Assembly (NCBI RefSeq): GCF_038051925.1
Contig: NZ_CP150634.1
Coordinates: 1,302,001-1,366,000, forward strand
Length of the DNA stretch: 64,000 nucleotides
Direction: 5' to 3'
DNA from: Methylotuvimicrobium sp. KM2
GTDB lineage: Bacteria > Pseudomonadota > Gammaproteobacteria > Methylococcales > Methylomonadaceae
The notes beneath the pieces were generated by a model, which made no database searches, was not told the origin of the DNA, and saw nothing but the letters and a program-made list of their open reading frames with translations. Shown one piece after another: positions 37,685-46,328 of the stretch (its first letter is position 1; each line of letters begins with the position of its first letter). The position numbers were made by a program, and so were the translations under genes.

Positions 37685-38419
37685 ATGATCAAGATCATTT
37701 CAATTTTTTTGGCTGTTTTGTTTGTTTCCTCATTGTTATCGAATGCCGTTTATGCTCAGGCAGCCAGGCGAGACGACGGCGGCAGCGCGCGTGTCATCAA
37801 CAAGCTGCAGGCGATGGTCCGCGAAATGACCGCCGAACGCGACGCCTTGAAATCCGAAAACGATAAGCTTGTCGCAGAAATCGAAACGCTGAAACAACAG
37901 CATGAAGCGGCGGTTTCACGCGAAGAAAAGCTGAGCGGCGAGCTGGACTCGGAAAAAAGCACCAATAAAGCAGTTCGCGGTCGGCTTGATCAAACTCATG
38001 AAAAATTGGTCGAAGTTGTCGAAAAATATAAGGTTTTGAATCAGGCCAAAAACCAATTGAGCTTGGAACATGCCGAGTTGCAAAAACTACAAGAGTTTAC
38101 CGTTTCGGAACTGGATGCCTGCGAGGATAAAAATATCAAGATGTATCAAGCGACTCGAGACATGCTCAAAGATTATGGCGGGCAAAGTCTTTGGGCTCGA
38201 TTGGTGCAAGCCGAGCCGGTTTTTCAATTCAAAAGCGTTGAGCTCGAAAACATCGTTCAGGAATACGAAGACAAGTTGATCGAGCAAAAGTACAGGCGCA
38301 AGACCGAGCTTGATGAAGTTTACGAAGAGACTGAAATCGTGGATGAAATGCAGGAATCCGCTCAAGATTCAGAACCTGAAGAAGTTCAAGAACCTGACGA
38401 AATTGAGGAAGGCGGTTAA
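37685..38419 (+). CDS. Periplasmic coiled-coil protein of unknown function
   Basis: The start is ATG 37685 (MIKIISIFLAVLFVSSLL), which begins a standard signal peptide with cleavage after VYAQA; the in-frame extension up to 37544 overlaps the porin and lacks sense. The mature protein of about 218 residues is almost wholly a coiled coil (INKLQAMVREMTAERDALKS and onward) and ends in a very acidic tail (EEVQEPDEIEEGG). No family recognised. It lies 97 bp after the porin and is probably the next gene of the operon; a role as periplasmic spacer or chaperone for the TonB system is a guess. Confidence 0.75.
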   Translation: MIKIISIFLAVLFVSSLLSNAVYAQAARRDDGGSARVINKLQAMVREMTAERDALKSENDKLVAEIETLKQQHEAAVSREEKLSGELDSEKSTNKAVRGRLDQTHEKLVEVVEKYKVLNQAKNQLSLEHAELQKLQEFTVSELDACEDKNIKMYQATRDMLKDYGGQSLWARLVQAEPVFQFKSVELENIVQEYEDKLIEQKYRRKTELDEVYEETEIVDEMQESAQDSEPEEVQEPDEIEEGG

Positions 38420-38446
38420 AAGAAGAAATATCGAACGATGTCTAAA

Positions 38447-38970
38447 CATTCCCTCGTTCCCACGGTCCTCCGTGGGAATGCATACCGATCTTGTTTCGGC
38501 AGCCAACGTCTAGGTTACCACGGAGCACCGTGGAAACCAGAAAAAGGGCAGCGACCAAGTGCTAAATTGCCATGTTGTCCGGCAAGACTATGGAACATGA
38601 GCGATTGGGGCTTCGATCGTCGCGACGAAGGCGTCGCTCCCACAAGGGGGCGGATGCTCTGTGGGAGCGATCCCCAGATCGTCCCTCACCTAACGCTAGG
38701 TGAGGGAAAGTCGTTAAAGGTGGGTTGCAATAAAAGTCATCGAGGTCTTATAGGCTAAGACTGCAGGCATTCCCTCGTTCCCACGGTCCTCCGTGGGAAT
38801 GCATACCGATCTTGTTTCGGCAGCCAACGTCTAGGTTACCACGGAGGACCGTGAGAACCGGAAAAGTGAAAGAGAAGTTAATGTTGCCTCGTTCCATCGT
38901 TCTAGCCTGTGAATGCATACCGATCATGCCCTCGGCAGCCAACGCATGGGTTTCTACGGAGGGCCGTAGG
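38447..38970. repeat. REP cluster with an exact 78-bp duplication
   Basis: Bases 38447-38524 and 38768-38845 are the same 78 bp and contain TTCCCACGGTCCTCCGTGGGAA. A diverged third copy follows at 38886-38970. Between them lie GTCGCGACGAAGGCGTCGCT with the GTGGGAGCGA type of REP and the CCTCACCTAACGCTAGGTGAGG hairpin with the AATAAAAGTCATCGAGGTC tail of family E. None of this is coding. Confidence 0.8.
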
Positions 38971-39167
38971 AACCCGTAGCTCAATCGGTCGGACTGGTCT
39001 CCGGAAGCTAGAGCTTCCGGACTCTGCCTTCCCAAACTCTAGTTTGGGAAGGGGCGATAACTTATGCCTATTGCCTCGTCGGCAGCTTCCGCTCTTGGAA
39101 AATGCGGAGAAACATCAATCGGCAAACCCGTCAGAACAGCCCGAATTTCAGAACCAAAAAACTATTC

Positions 39168-41564
39168 ATGAAGTCTTTGATACGAAAGTACCGTTCCTTT
39201 CTTTTCATCATACTTTCTTCCGCAGCCTTGACCGCCTGCGACGACACCGAACGTAAAATGAACGAATATCTCGAACAAGGTAAGCAATTTTTTCAAACGG
39301 GCGATTACGAGCAAGCCCTTGCGGCTTTCGAACAGGCGCTTGAGCTCAAGCCGGATCAAGTCGAAGCCTTGTTCGAATCGGCCGAGATTTCAGTAAAGTT
39401 GGGCAATGTACAACAAGCCGCAGACCTTTACCGGCAGGTCGCCAATGCCGATCCGAAACATTTGAAGGCTCGCGTCAAACTCGGACAAATCTATCTGTTG
39501 GCCGGTCAAGTCCAAGAGGCCGAGACATTGATGAAACAGGCGTTGGCGATCGATGCCGAGAGTCCAGATGCCTTGGTTTTGCAGGCTGGGATTCTGGCCG
39601 CGCAAAATAGTAGTGATGCCGCGATCGTCAAGGCGGAAGCCGCACTCGCGAAAAGGCCGGGTGATGTTCCTGCCGTATTGCTGCTTGCATCGCTCAAGGC
39701 CAAATCGGGCAAACTGGATCAAGCGATCGAGTTTGTCCGCGGTTATGCAGGTCAAAATCCCGACGATACTTCGTTACGCTTGATGCTGGTCAATCTATAC
39801 GTCAAGACTCAAGCTTTCGACAAGGCCGAAAAAACTCTCGAAGACATTATTAAAATCGAACCGAAACCCTTGCTGCATCGTAAGCGTTTGGCTTTGTTTT
39901 TGATCGAGCACAATCAACTCGACAAGGCTGAAAGCGTATTGCGCGATGCCGTTATCGATTTGCCCGACAATCGGCAGGCGATTGTCAATCTGCTCGATTT
40001 CCTGACCGAAAAGCGGGGGCCGGAAATCGCCGAAGCCGAACTGATTCCGTTATTGGAAGAATATCCCGACGACTTTGTGCTGAAATTCGGCTTGGTTAAT
40101 TTGTATCTGGCGCAAAATCTGACCGATAAAGCCGAGCAGGCGTTATTGGAGATCGTCGAGGCCGATCCTTCCGGCGTACAGGGCATCAATGCCGAAAATC
40201 GCTTGGCAAGGCTCTACGCCAATACCGGACGGAGTCGGCAAGCCGCCGAATTGCTCGAATCCGTGTTGCAAAAGCAGCCCAAACAAAGCGATGCCTTGAT
40301 TTTGCGCGGCGAGTTGGCGCTCGCCGAAAGCCGCTTGACCGATGCGATAAAAGACTTGCGCGAGGTGTTGGCGGATCGCCCGAACGATGTCGCTGTATTG
40401 AAATTGTTGAGCACCGCCCATCGCTTGAATCAAGAACCGGTGCCTGCGCTGGAAAATCTTGAAAAAATCGTGCAATTGCAGCCGACCGACGAGAATGCGA
40501 GACTCGAATTAGCTGAATTGTTGCTGATTACCGGTAATCCCGGTAAGGCCGTCCAGCAAATCGGTGCGCTGTTGCAAGCCGATCCCAATCATAAAAAAGG
40601 ACTCGAAGCTTTGTTCAAGATTTATTTGTCTCAACGGCAATGGGAGCAAGCCCGCCGAGTCTCGGATGTCGTGCAGCAAGCCTTTCCCGATGAAGCGACG
40701 GGGTACTATTTGGCCGGTTTGGCTTACCAAGCCGAAGGTAATTCCGAAAAGGCGGCCGAGCGCTTTGCCGATGCTTTGGTCAAACAACCCGATTCGATCG
40801 AGCCGTTGACGCAGCTGGTCAATACCCTGCTCCAATTAAAAAAACCGGACCGCGCTTTGGTCAAGCTTCAAGAAGCCGTGAAGCGGCAACCCGAGCATTT
40901 TGTCGCTTACAATCTGATGGGCGGTGTGTTGGCCGTGGCGGGCAAAACGAATGATGCAGTCGGCGCATTCAACAAGGCGATCGATATCAAGCCCGAGTGG
41001 GAAAACCCGTACCGCAATCTGGCCGGTATTTTTCTCAATCAAAACCATAAAACCAAAGCGGTCGAAGTTTTGAAAAAAGGCATCGAAAATACGGCATCGA
41101 CGACGTTGACCGGTGATTTGGTTGCGATTTATCACCGCGACGAAGCTCATGATAAAGCGCTTGCCTTGTTGGAGGAAAATTACCGTATGAAACCGACTTC
41201 GGCGGTGGCATTGAATAATTGGGTCCGTTATTTGACCGAACTGGGCGACGATAGCGCAACGTTGGATCGTGCGGCCAAATTGGCCGCACCGCTGGCGAAA
41301 ACGGGGCATCCCGATATGTTATATACGGTTGCCGTTCTGGCTTACAAGCAAGGCAGTTACGAAAGGGCGAAAGAGTTGCTATTGAAAGTGACCGCTCTCG
41401 CGCCCGAATCGGCGATCGCTCAATACCGGTTAGGTATGGTGTATTTCAAACAAGGCGATAGCAAACGGGCAAAAGAGTATCTTGAGCGGGCCGTAGGCAA
41501 AGACGACAAATTTATAGGTATCGAGGAAGCCCAACAGACCTTGAAGGTGCTTGAGGATGTTTAA
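39168..41564 (+). CDS. TPR-repeat lipoprotein
   Basis: The start is ATG 39168 (MKSLIRKYRSFLFIILSSAA), which gives a lipoprotein signal with lipobox LTAC at residues 20-23; the upstream extension to 39102 has no signal logic. The mature 776-residue chain is built of about twenty TPR motifs (for example YEQALAAFEQALELKPDQVE and RAKELLLKVTALAPESA), so it is a periplasmic, membrane-anchored scaffold. Architecture resembles the PrsT-like TPR lipoproteins of exosortase/PEP-CTERM systems, but no exosortase gene is nearby, so I do not use that name. It lies 750 bp after the coiled-coil gene across a REP cluster and may have its own promoter. Confidence 0.87.
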   Translation: MKSLIRKYRSFLFIILSSAALTACDDTERKMNEYLEQGKQFFQTGDYEQALAAFEQALELKPDQVEALFESAEISVKLGNVQQAADLYRQVANADPKHLKARVKLGQIYLLAGQVQEAETLMKQALAIDAESPDALVLQAGILAAQNSSDAAIVKAEAALAKRPGDVPAVLLLASLKAKSGKLDQAIEFVRGYAGQNPDDTSLRLMLVNLYVKTQAFDKAEKTLEDIIKIEPKPLLHRKRLALFLIEHNQLDKAESVLRDAVIDLPDNRQAIVNLLDFLTEKRGPEIAEAELIPLLEEYPDDFVLKFGLVNLYLAQNLTDKAEQALLEIVEADPSGVQGINAENRLARLYANTGRSRQAAELLESVLQKQPKQSDALILRGELALAESRLTDAIKDLREVLADRPNDVAVLKLLSTAHRLNQEPVPALENLEKIVQLQPTDENARLELAELLLITGNPGKAVQQIGALLQADPNHKKGLEALFKIYLSQRQWEQARRVSDVVQQAFPDEATGYYLAGLAYQAEGNSEKAAERFADALVKQPDSIEPLTQLVNTLLQLKKPDRALVKLQEAVKRQPEHFVAYNLMGGVLAVAGKTNDAVGAFNKAIDIKPEWENPYRNLAGIFLNQNHKTKAVEVLKKGIENTASTTLTGDLVAIYHRDEAHDKALALLEENYRMKPTSAVALNNWVRYLTELGDDSATLDRAAKLAAPLAKTGHPDMLYTVAVLAYKQGSYERAKELLLKVTALAPESAIAQYRLGMVYFKQGDSKRAKEYLERAVGKDDKFIGIEEAQQTLKVLEDV

Positions 41565-41597
41565 ATTTTCCTGATTGCTGTTACCCAAGCTCCAGCT

Positions 41598-41820
41598 CTC
41601 GCCGTTATACACAAGTATCGGTAAACTTGCTAAACAGAGGTTATCGTATACTTGAAAACGGTGCTGTTTGATAAATCTGCGGATATTGAACATCAGTGGC
41701 TTTCCCTCACCTAGCGTTAGGTGAGGGAAAGTCGGGAACGTTGGGCGACTAGAAATGGTATCGAGGCCTCATTAGCTAAGATTGCAAAACGGTAATTTTT
41801 GACTTATGTATAACGATGAG
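41598..41820. mobile_element. MITE family E, copy 1
   Basis: The ends are CTCGCCGTTATACACAAGT and ACTTATGTATAACGATGAG, inverted repeats of 19 bp. Inside is the hairpin CCCTCACCTAGCGTTAGGTG. The same 223-bp element lies in opposite orientation at 46022-46244. Confidence 0.85.
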
Positions 41821-42115
41821 AGCTCCAGCTTGGGTAAGCTGTTCTCAGGAAGCTCTAGCTTCCCGACGATCAAGGAAGGTTGAACGAGCGAGTCGGGGTT
41901 GATTGCGTTTGTTTCGGTCACTGGAAGCTGGAGCTTCCGGGGCGTGTTTCCCAAGCCGGAGCTTGGGAAAGAGCGTTATGCGGGGTGGTCGTTTTTAGCT
42001 TGACGCGCATGGCTTACGAACCCCGTCTTGCTAGGGATATGCTGGTCTTTGGTCTTTAGTTGTAGAAACTTACTAATCAGGTAATTCTTTGCCAACCGAA
42101 TTGCAAAAAACATTA
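41821..42115. other. Repeat-rich non-coding stretch
   Basis: Short palindromes of the TCCAGCTTGGG/CCCAAGCTGGA and GGAAGCTCTAGCTTCC type occur at 41821-41970. No gene is seen. Confidence 0.5.
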
Positions 42116-42790
42116 TTACTGTATTAATGCTTCAAGCAGCTTTTGAATTCTAAATTCCAGTTCAGGATCATGTCCGAACAAGCATTCGGCTAATTTGCCT
42201 TCTTTGTCGATCAGGATGCTGGACGGCGTGCCTTGCAGATCGAATAGTTCGAAGGTTTCGGCACGGTATTTAAGACCTTCAAGGTAAAAGGCTACATTTT
42301 GCCGGATTTGCTCGCGTTGAAGATCGCTTTGTTGCTCGAAATCGGGAATACGCGAATTTATGAACTCGGTAATTTCTTCGTCGCTGAAGTTTGCCCGGCG
42401 TTCGATCAAGCGGTCCATGGCCAATGGAAATGGGACCCGATAGGATAGCTTGCCGTCATCAAGCAAATCATGTTCGGCCAATACGCGATAGGTATGTCCG
42501 ATGACCTGCTGTTGATTAACTAAAAGCTTTAAGTTATCCAGCGTGTTTTTATCGAAATCTTCGAAAGCCGTCGAGATACCGATGACCGTCAGGCCCTTTT
42601 CGGAGTATTTTCGATGCATTTCTATTGCCTGGGGCAAACCATAGAGGAAGCAACCGGGACAATTGAGTTGAAAGACTTCGATCAGTACGACTCGCCCGAT
42701 TTGCTGCGTTAAATCAATGGGGTCTCCCTGTATCCAATCGGATACGGGCAAAAGTGGAACGGTTTGGCCTATTCTTATTTTATTCATCAT
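42116..42790 (-). CDS. Redoxin/AhpC-TSA family thioredoxin-fold protein
   Basis: 224 residues without a signal peptide. The thioredoxin-like fold is seen from VVLIEVFQLNCPGCF (35-49), which has a CPGC pair where TlpA-type proteins have CxxC, through KGLTVIGISTAFEDF (65-79) to the cis-Pro loop LFDLQGTPSSILIDKEGKLA near 193-212. An insertion of about 80 charged residues separates the two halves, longer than in typical peroxiredoxins. Likely a cytoplasmic thiol oxidoreductase or peroxiredoxin-like enzyme; its partner is unknown. It is a single gene flanked by repeats; MMNK has two adjacent possible ATG starts. Confidence 0.75.
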   Translation of the reverse strand: MMNKIRIGQTVPLLPVSDWIQGDPIDLTQQIGRVVLIEVFQLNCPGCFLYGLPQAIEMHRKYSEKGLTVIGISTAFEDFDKNTLDNLKLLVNQQQVIGHTYRVLAEHDLLDDGKLSYRVPFPLAMDRLIERRANFSDEEITEFINSRIPDFEQQSDLQREQIRQNVAFYLEGLKYRAETFELFDLQGTPSSILIDKEGKLAECLFGHDPELEFRIQKLLEALIQ

Positions 42791-42962
42791 TATTTACCCG
42801 AATATGTTGTTACGGTTTCGGACTCGCAAAGTATGATTTTTGGAGTAAGTGTTTCGTTTCGACCATCGTTGTCGAAAAAGGTTTTGTTGACGAGCTTCTC
42901 GAAACCGGCATGCAAGAGGTAACTATTCGGTCCTCTCGGCAATTATCGTTCCCACGCTCTGC

Positions 42963-43190
42963 GCTCATCGTTATACATAAATTGTAGGGTACGCTGCGCG
43001 TACCAAAACCGTGTCCTGGCGGTTCGGTTGGCACATGAACATTGCAGGGTTACCATGGTACGCACAGCGTACCCTACGCGGGAATGCCTGAGTACCGCTC
43101 CAGCGGTACGAGACGCTAGAGCGTCTCGGTCTTCGTTCCCACGCTGCAGCATGGGAACGATAAGGGGGGGGAATAATTACTGCAAGAGCA
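42963..43190. repeat. Cluster of REP-like palindromes
   Basis: CTCATCGTTATACATAAAT (an end of family E) runs into GTAGGGTACGCTGCGCGTAC and AAAACCGTGTCCTGGCGGTTC, a unit repeated at 59942-59984. Stem-loops GTACCGCTCCAGCGGTAC, GAGACGCTAGAGCGTCTC and TTCCCACGCTGCAGCATGGGAA follow. Non-coding. Confidence 0.7.
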
Positions 43191-43238
43191 TTCAGGGTTT
43201 CTCTAGCCGGAGAGGCTGTGAAAGTATTCAATATTATG

Positions 43239-43345
43239 AAATAACCATGAAAAGCATGAGGCAATATTAAGAATTAAATTTTTGATTTTATTGTCTTTCT
43301 CTTAATTTTCTTCATTTTCTTCATGGTGAATAAATATTTTATGAA
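43239..43345. repeat. Diverged family-D-like inverted repeat
   Basis: AACCATGAAAAGCATGAGG near the left is answered by TTCTTCATTTTCTTCATGGT at the right. This is the same CATGAAG logic as family D, with an AT-rich middle. Confidence 0.55.
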
Positions 43346-43456
43346 GTATCGATGAATACTTACAAATCAATTTATTTTCCGAGTCTATAATGTCGGTTTT
43401 ACGGGAATCGCAAAGAATATCCCCCAAATCAGTCAATTCAAGTCAGGAATAAAACA

Positions 43457-44794
43457 ATGACAACACGTGTTAGAGCCTCGAATAAAGAAATATTCGGTTG
43501 GGCAATGTTCGATTTTGCTAATCAGGCGTATACCTTGCTTATTGTAACGGTTGTCTTCGGCGATTTATTTACGCGAGTGATCGTCGGCGATGCCCCCGAT
43601 TACCGGCTCGGCAATCTGCTTTGGAGTCTTTCGTTGGCGATCGGCTATTTGGGGGTCGTGATTTTTTCGCCCATAGCAGGAGCAGTTATGGATTACACAG
43701 CCAATAAGAAACGTTTTTTATTCGGCAGTTACTTATTGACGGTGTTCAGCACGGCAGCCCTTTATTTTGTCGAACCGGGATTGGCGTGGTTGGGCGTATT
43801 ATTGTTGATTATTTCTAATTTCGCATATTCAATCGGCGAAGCATTTATTGCGGCATTTTTACCCGATCTTGGCCCGCCCGATGATTTGGGAAAAATTTCC
43901 GGTTTCGGTTGGGCGCTCGGTTATGTCGGCGGCATGGTTTCGGCGATTTTTGTATTGCTTGTGCTGGGTGAAGTTAGCGCCGAAAATTTTGAAAGGATTC
44001 GTTGGGTGGGCCCTTGGGCAGCGGTATTTTTCTTGGTCGCGGCAATTCCGACTTTTTTATGGGTCAAGGAGCGCGGGGTGCCTTGTCCGTTGCCGCCTGG
44101 AACGGGGTATTTTCGCATCGGTATCGGCCGTGTGCGAAATACGGTTGAACATATCAAGGATCACCGCGATCTAGCGGTAATGTTGGTGTCGATTTTTTTC
44201 GCGATGAGCGGTATATATATCATCATTACTTATGCTTTCATCTACGGGGCGCAAATTATCGGTTGGGACGAGGAAGTCAGAACTTGGATGTTCATTATTG
44301 TACAGATTACCGCAGCCTTGGGGGCGGTGGCTTTCGGTTTCATACAAGATAAATTGGGTGCGTTGTTTACTTATCGGCTGACTTTGATATTGTGGATATC
44401 GGCAATCGCGATGATTTATTTGACCCCTGTGTTTACTGAAATGATGCGGTCTCAGTTCAATGTCGCTTGGCAAGCGCAATATGTTTTTTTATTCGTCGGT
44501 AGTGTCGCGGGTTTGAGTCTGGGGTCTTGCCAGTCGTCGACTCGAACTCTGGTCGGCTTGTTCTCGCCGTTGTCGCGTTCCGCCGAGTATTTCGGTTTTT
44601 GGGGTTTATCGATGAAGTTGGCCGGCATGTTCGGCTTAATGGCAATCGGTTTGTTGCAGATTTTGGTCGGGCTGAAAAGCGCGATCTTGTTTTGCATTGT
44701 ACTATTTGGCGCGGCTTTGCATTTTAGTCGACAAGTAAGCGAGGCAAACGGGCGCGCTGCCGCCGAGAAGGCAGACCGGGAGTGCGTTTTATAA
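43457..44794 (+). CDS. MFS permease of the UMF1 (Atg22-like) family
   Basis: 445 residues with about twelve membrane helices. The N-terminus EIFGWAMFDFANQAYTLLIV is the hallmark of UMF1/Atg22-type major-facilitator proteins (WxxYDxANSxY pattern), followed by GAVMDYTANKKRFLF, the conserved loop between helices 2 and 3, and GLSLGSCQSSTRTLVG in the second half. The substrate of bacterial members is generally unknown; amino-acid or metabolite efflux is possible. It is a lone gene with repeats on both sides and no clear operon partner. Confidence 0.88.
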   Translation: MTTRVRASNKEIFGWAMFDFANQAYTLLIVTVVFGDLFTRVIVGDAPDYRLGNLLWSLSLAIGYLGVVIFSPIAGAVMDYTANKKRFLFGSYLLTVFSTAALYFVEPGLAWLGVLLLIISNFAYSIGEAFIAAFLPDLGPPDDLGKISGFGWALGYVGGMVSAIFVLLVLGEVSAENFERIRWVGPWAAVFFLVAAIPTFLWVKERGVPCPLPPGTGYFRIGIGRVRNTVEHIKDHRDLAVMLVSIFFAMSGIYIIITYAFIYGAQIIGWDEEVRTWMFIIVQITAALGAVAFGFIQDKLGALFTYRLTLILWISAIAMIYLTPVFTEMMRSQFNVAWQAQYVFLFVGSVAGLSLGSCQSSTRTLVGLFSPLSRSAEYFGFWGLSMKLAGMFGLMAIGLLQILVGLKSAILFCIVLFGAALHFSRQVSEANGRAAAEKADRECVL

Positions 44795-44822
44795 ATCCGA
44801 AGTCCAGCTGCTTAACCATCAG

Positions 44823-44990
44823 CCTAAATTCGGCAGTTTAACCATGAAGCACATGAAGTATTTTAATAGATTACCTAAACATTACAGCTAACCTTTCGGG
44901 TGAGCGAAAGTTGTTCATAAACGAATGACAAGTTATTGAGTTAACTTGTCATTCTTCATGATCTTCATGGTGAAATGCTTTTTCTAGGAT
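44823..44990. mobile_element. Repeat family D, copy 2
   Basis: CTAAATTCGGCAGTTTAACC to TGAAATGCTTTTTCTAGGAT, same layout as at 15213-15380, including the inner CTAACCTTTCGGGTGAGCG. Confidence 0.8.
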
Positions 44991-45012
44991 CAAGCACATG
45001 AAGTTAGACATT

Positions 45013-45089
45013 TATACTCATCGTAGATCAAAATTCGGCCCTCCTGCGTCTCCTGAAGCACTGCCGAAATTTGAAGTGCGATAGGTATA
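45013..45089. mobile_element. MITE family B, internally deleted copy
   Basis: TATACTCATCGTAGATCAAA joins after about 20 bp to GCCGAAATTTGAAGTGCGAT and AGGTATA; only 77 bp remain. Confidence 0.8.
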
Positions 45090-45299
45090 TTTGTAAAAGC
45101 GGGGTGAAAATTGTCGTGATTTTTAACGCATATAATTCAATATCCCAAGATCAATACGCATTGCATTTGATAAGGCCGGGTTAAGGAAATGGATAAATTT
45201 TCAATTTTTGCACTCGATTGCTCGGAAATTTTTCAATAAATAGGGTAATGTTTTTCGCGGTGATAAAAAAAATTTATTCAATTTCAAGAGGCTATTCAT

Positions 45300-45500
45300 A
45301 TGGATTCTCAACTTCTAAAACAACAGCGCGCACAATTTATTGACCGAGTGCATCAGGAATTCTTAGTTATGACGGGTTACGGTGCGCATGTTCATATCAA
45401 TACACATGGCATTTTGATGTTATTCAATCAATTTTTAAACCAACAAAGACCGGAGAAAGAATTTATTAGAGCAGCTATTGCTTCTCTTAAGCGAGCATGA
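45300..45500 (+). CDS. Small protein of unknown function, 66 residues
   Basis: ATG 45300 is preceded by AAGAGG with 8 nt spacing, a good ribosome binding site, and the frame runs 66 codons to TGA. The protein is soluble, without signal or membrane segment (MDSQLLKQQRAQFI, GYGAHVHINTHGILM, QRPEKEFIRAAIASLKRA). I do not recognise it. The 200 bp upstream are AT-rich and free of repeats, unlike the rest of this gap, which also favours a real gene. Confidence 0.5.
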   Translation: MDSQLLKQQRAQFIDRVHQEFLVMTGYGAHVHINTHGILMLFNQFLNQQRPEKEFIRAAIASLKRA

Positions 45501-45571
45501 CCTTACCGGCCTTAGCTTTGTGCTGAACTAAATGATGATATTTACCCGACATTCTAAAAATAACTGAGTAT

Positions 45572-45916
45572 TATGCCTTTCGCACTTCAAATTTCGGCGG
45601 TGCCAGAGGAGGCGCCTGGGTGTCCGGTCGATTTTCGCTCCTGCAAAATCGACATTCACGCAATCCATGGCGTTCATAAAGGTTTTGCCAGCATGGAGCT
45701 GGCATAGAGCCTACATGGACGTATTCACCCAGCACCTAAATAAGCCATGTTTTGAATCATTGTCAATGACCTATGGAATTCATCCAGCACCTAAATTAGT
45801 CATGATATTAAACATAGCCAATCGGTTATGGAATTTAGGTGCTGGATTTAGGTGCTGGGTTCACGGCTTCCTTTAGCGGACATCCAGGTGCCGAATTTTG
45901 ATCTACGACGGGTATA
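45572..45916. mobile_element. MITE family B, copy 4, interrupted by a family C element
   Basis: Lies inverted relative to copy 1: TATGCCTTTCGCACTTCAAA at left, GATCTACGACGGGTATA at right. Family C at 45728-45859 splits it. Confidence 0.85.
45728..45859. repeat. Palindromic repeat family C, copy 3, nested in MITE B
   Basis: Begins CCCAGCACCTAAATAAGCC, ends ATTTAGGTGCTGGG. It is flanked by TTCA at 45724-45727 and TTCA at 45860-45863, a perfect 4-bp target duplication; the uninterrupted MITE reads GTATTCACGGCG here. Confidence 0.9.
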
Positions 45917-46021
45917 GTTGTGAACCGACGATTGACGCTGTAACTATGCAGTATCCGGCAATTAGCGTTCCAGCGCTACGAGACACTAGAGCGTCTCGGT
46001 CTTCATTCCCGCGCGGGAGCG

Positions 46022-46244
46022 CTCATCGTTATACATAAGTCAAAAATTACCGTCTTGCAATCTTAGCCAATGAGGCCTCGATACTATTTTTTGTCGCCCA
46101 ACGTTCCCGACTTTCCCTCACCTAGCGTTAGGTGAGGGAAAGCCACTGGTGTTCAATATCCGCAGATTTATCAAACAGCACCGTTTCCAGGTATACGATG
46201 ACCTCTGTTTAGGAAGTTTACCGATACTTGTGTATAACGGCGAG
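46022..46244. mobile_element. MITE family E, copy 2 (inverted)
   Basis: CTCATCGTTATACATAAGT to ACTTGTGTATAACGGCGAG. Reverse complement of the element at 41598-41820 with few differences; both are 223 bp. Confidence 0.85.
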
Positions 46245-46328
46245 CGCGGGAATGTAAGGGGATCTGAATAATTACTTGACGCTTACAGCGTAATCGGCGC
46301 GGTTTCCGTAATTAAATGGATTCACATT

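Noticed and set aside
39102..39167. Upstream extension of the TPR lipoprotein
   Set aside because: It would bury the lipoprotein signal inside the protein; ATG 39168 gives a normal lipobox position.
42810..43270. Several short frames on both strands between the redoxin and MFS genes
   Set aside because: They translate the REP cluster (for example segments from GTACGCTGCGCGTAC) and have no ribosome binding sites.
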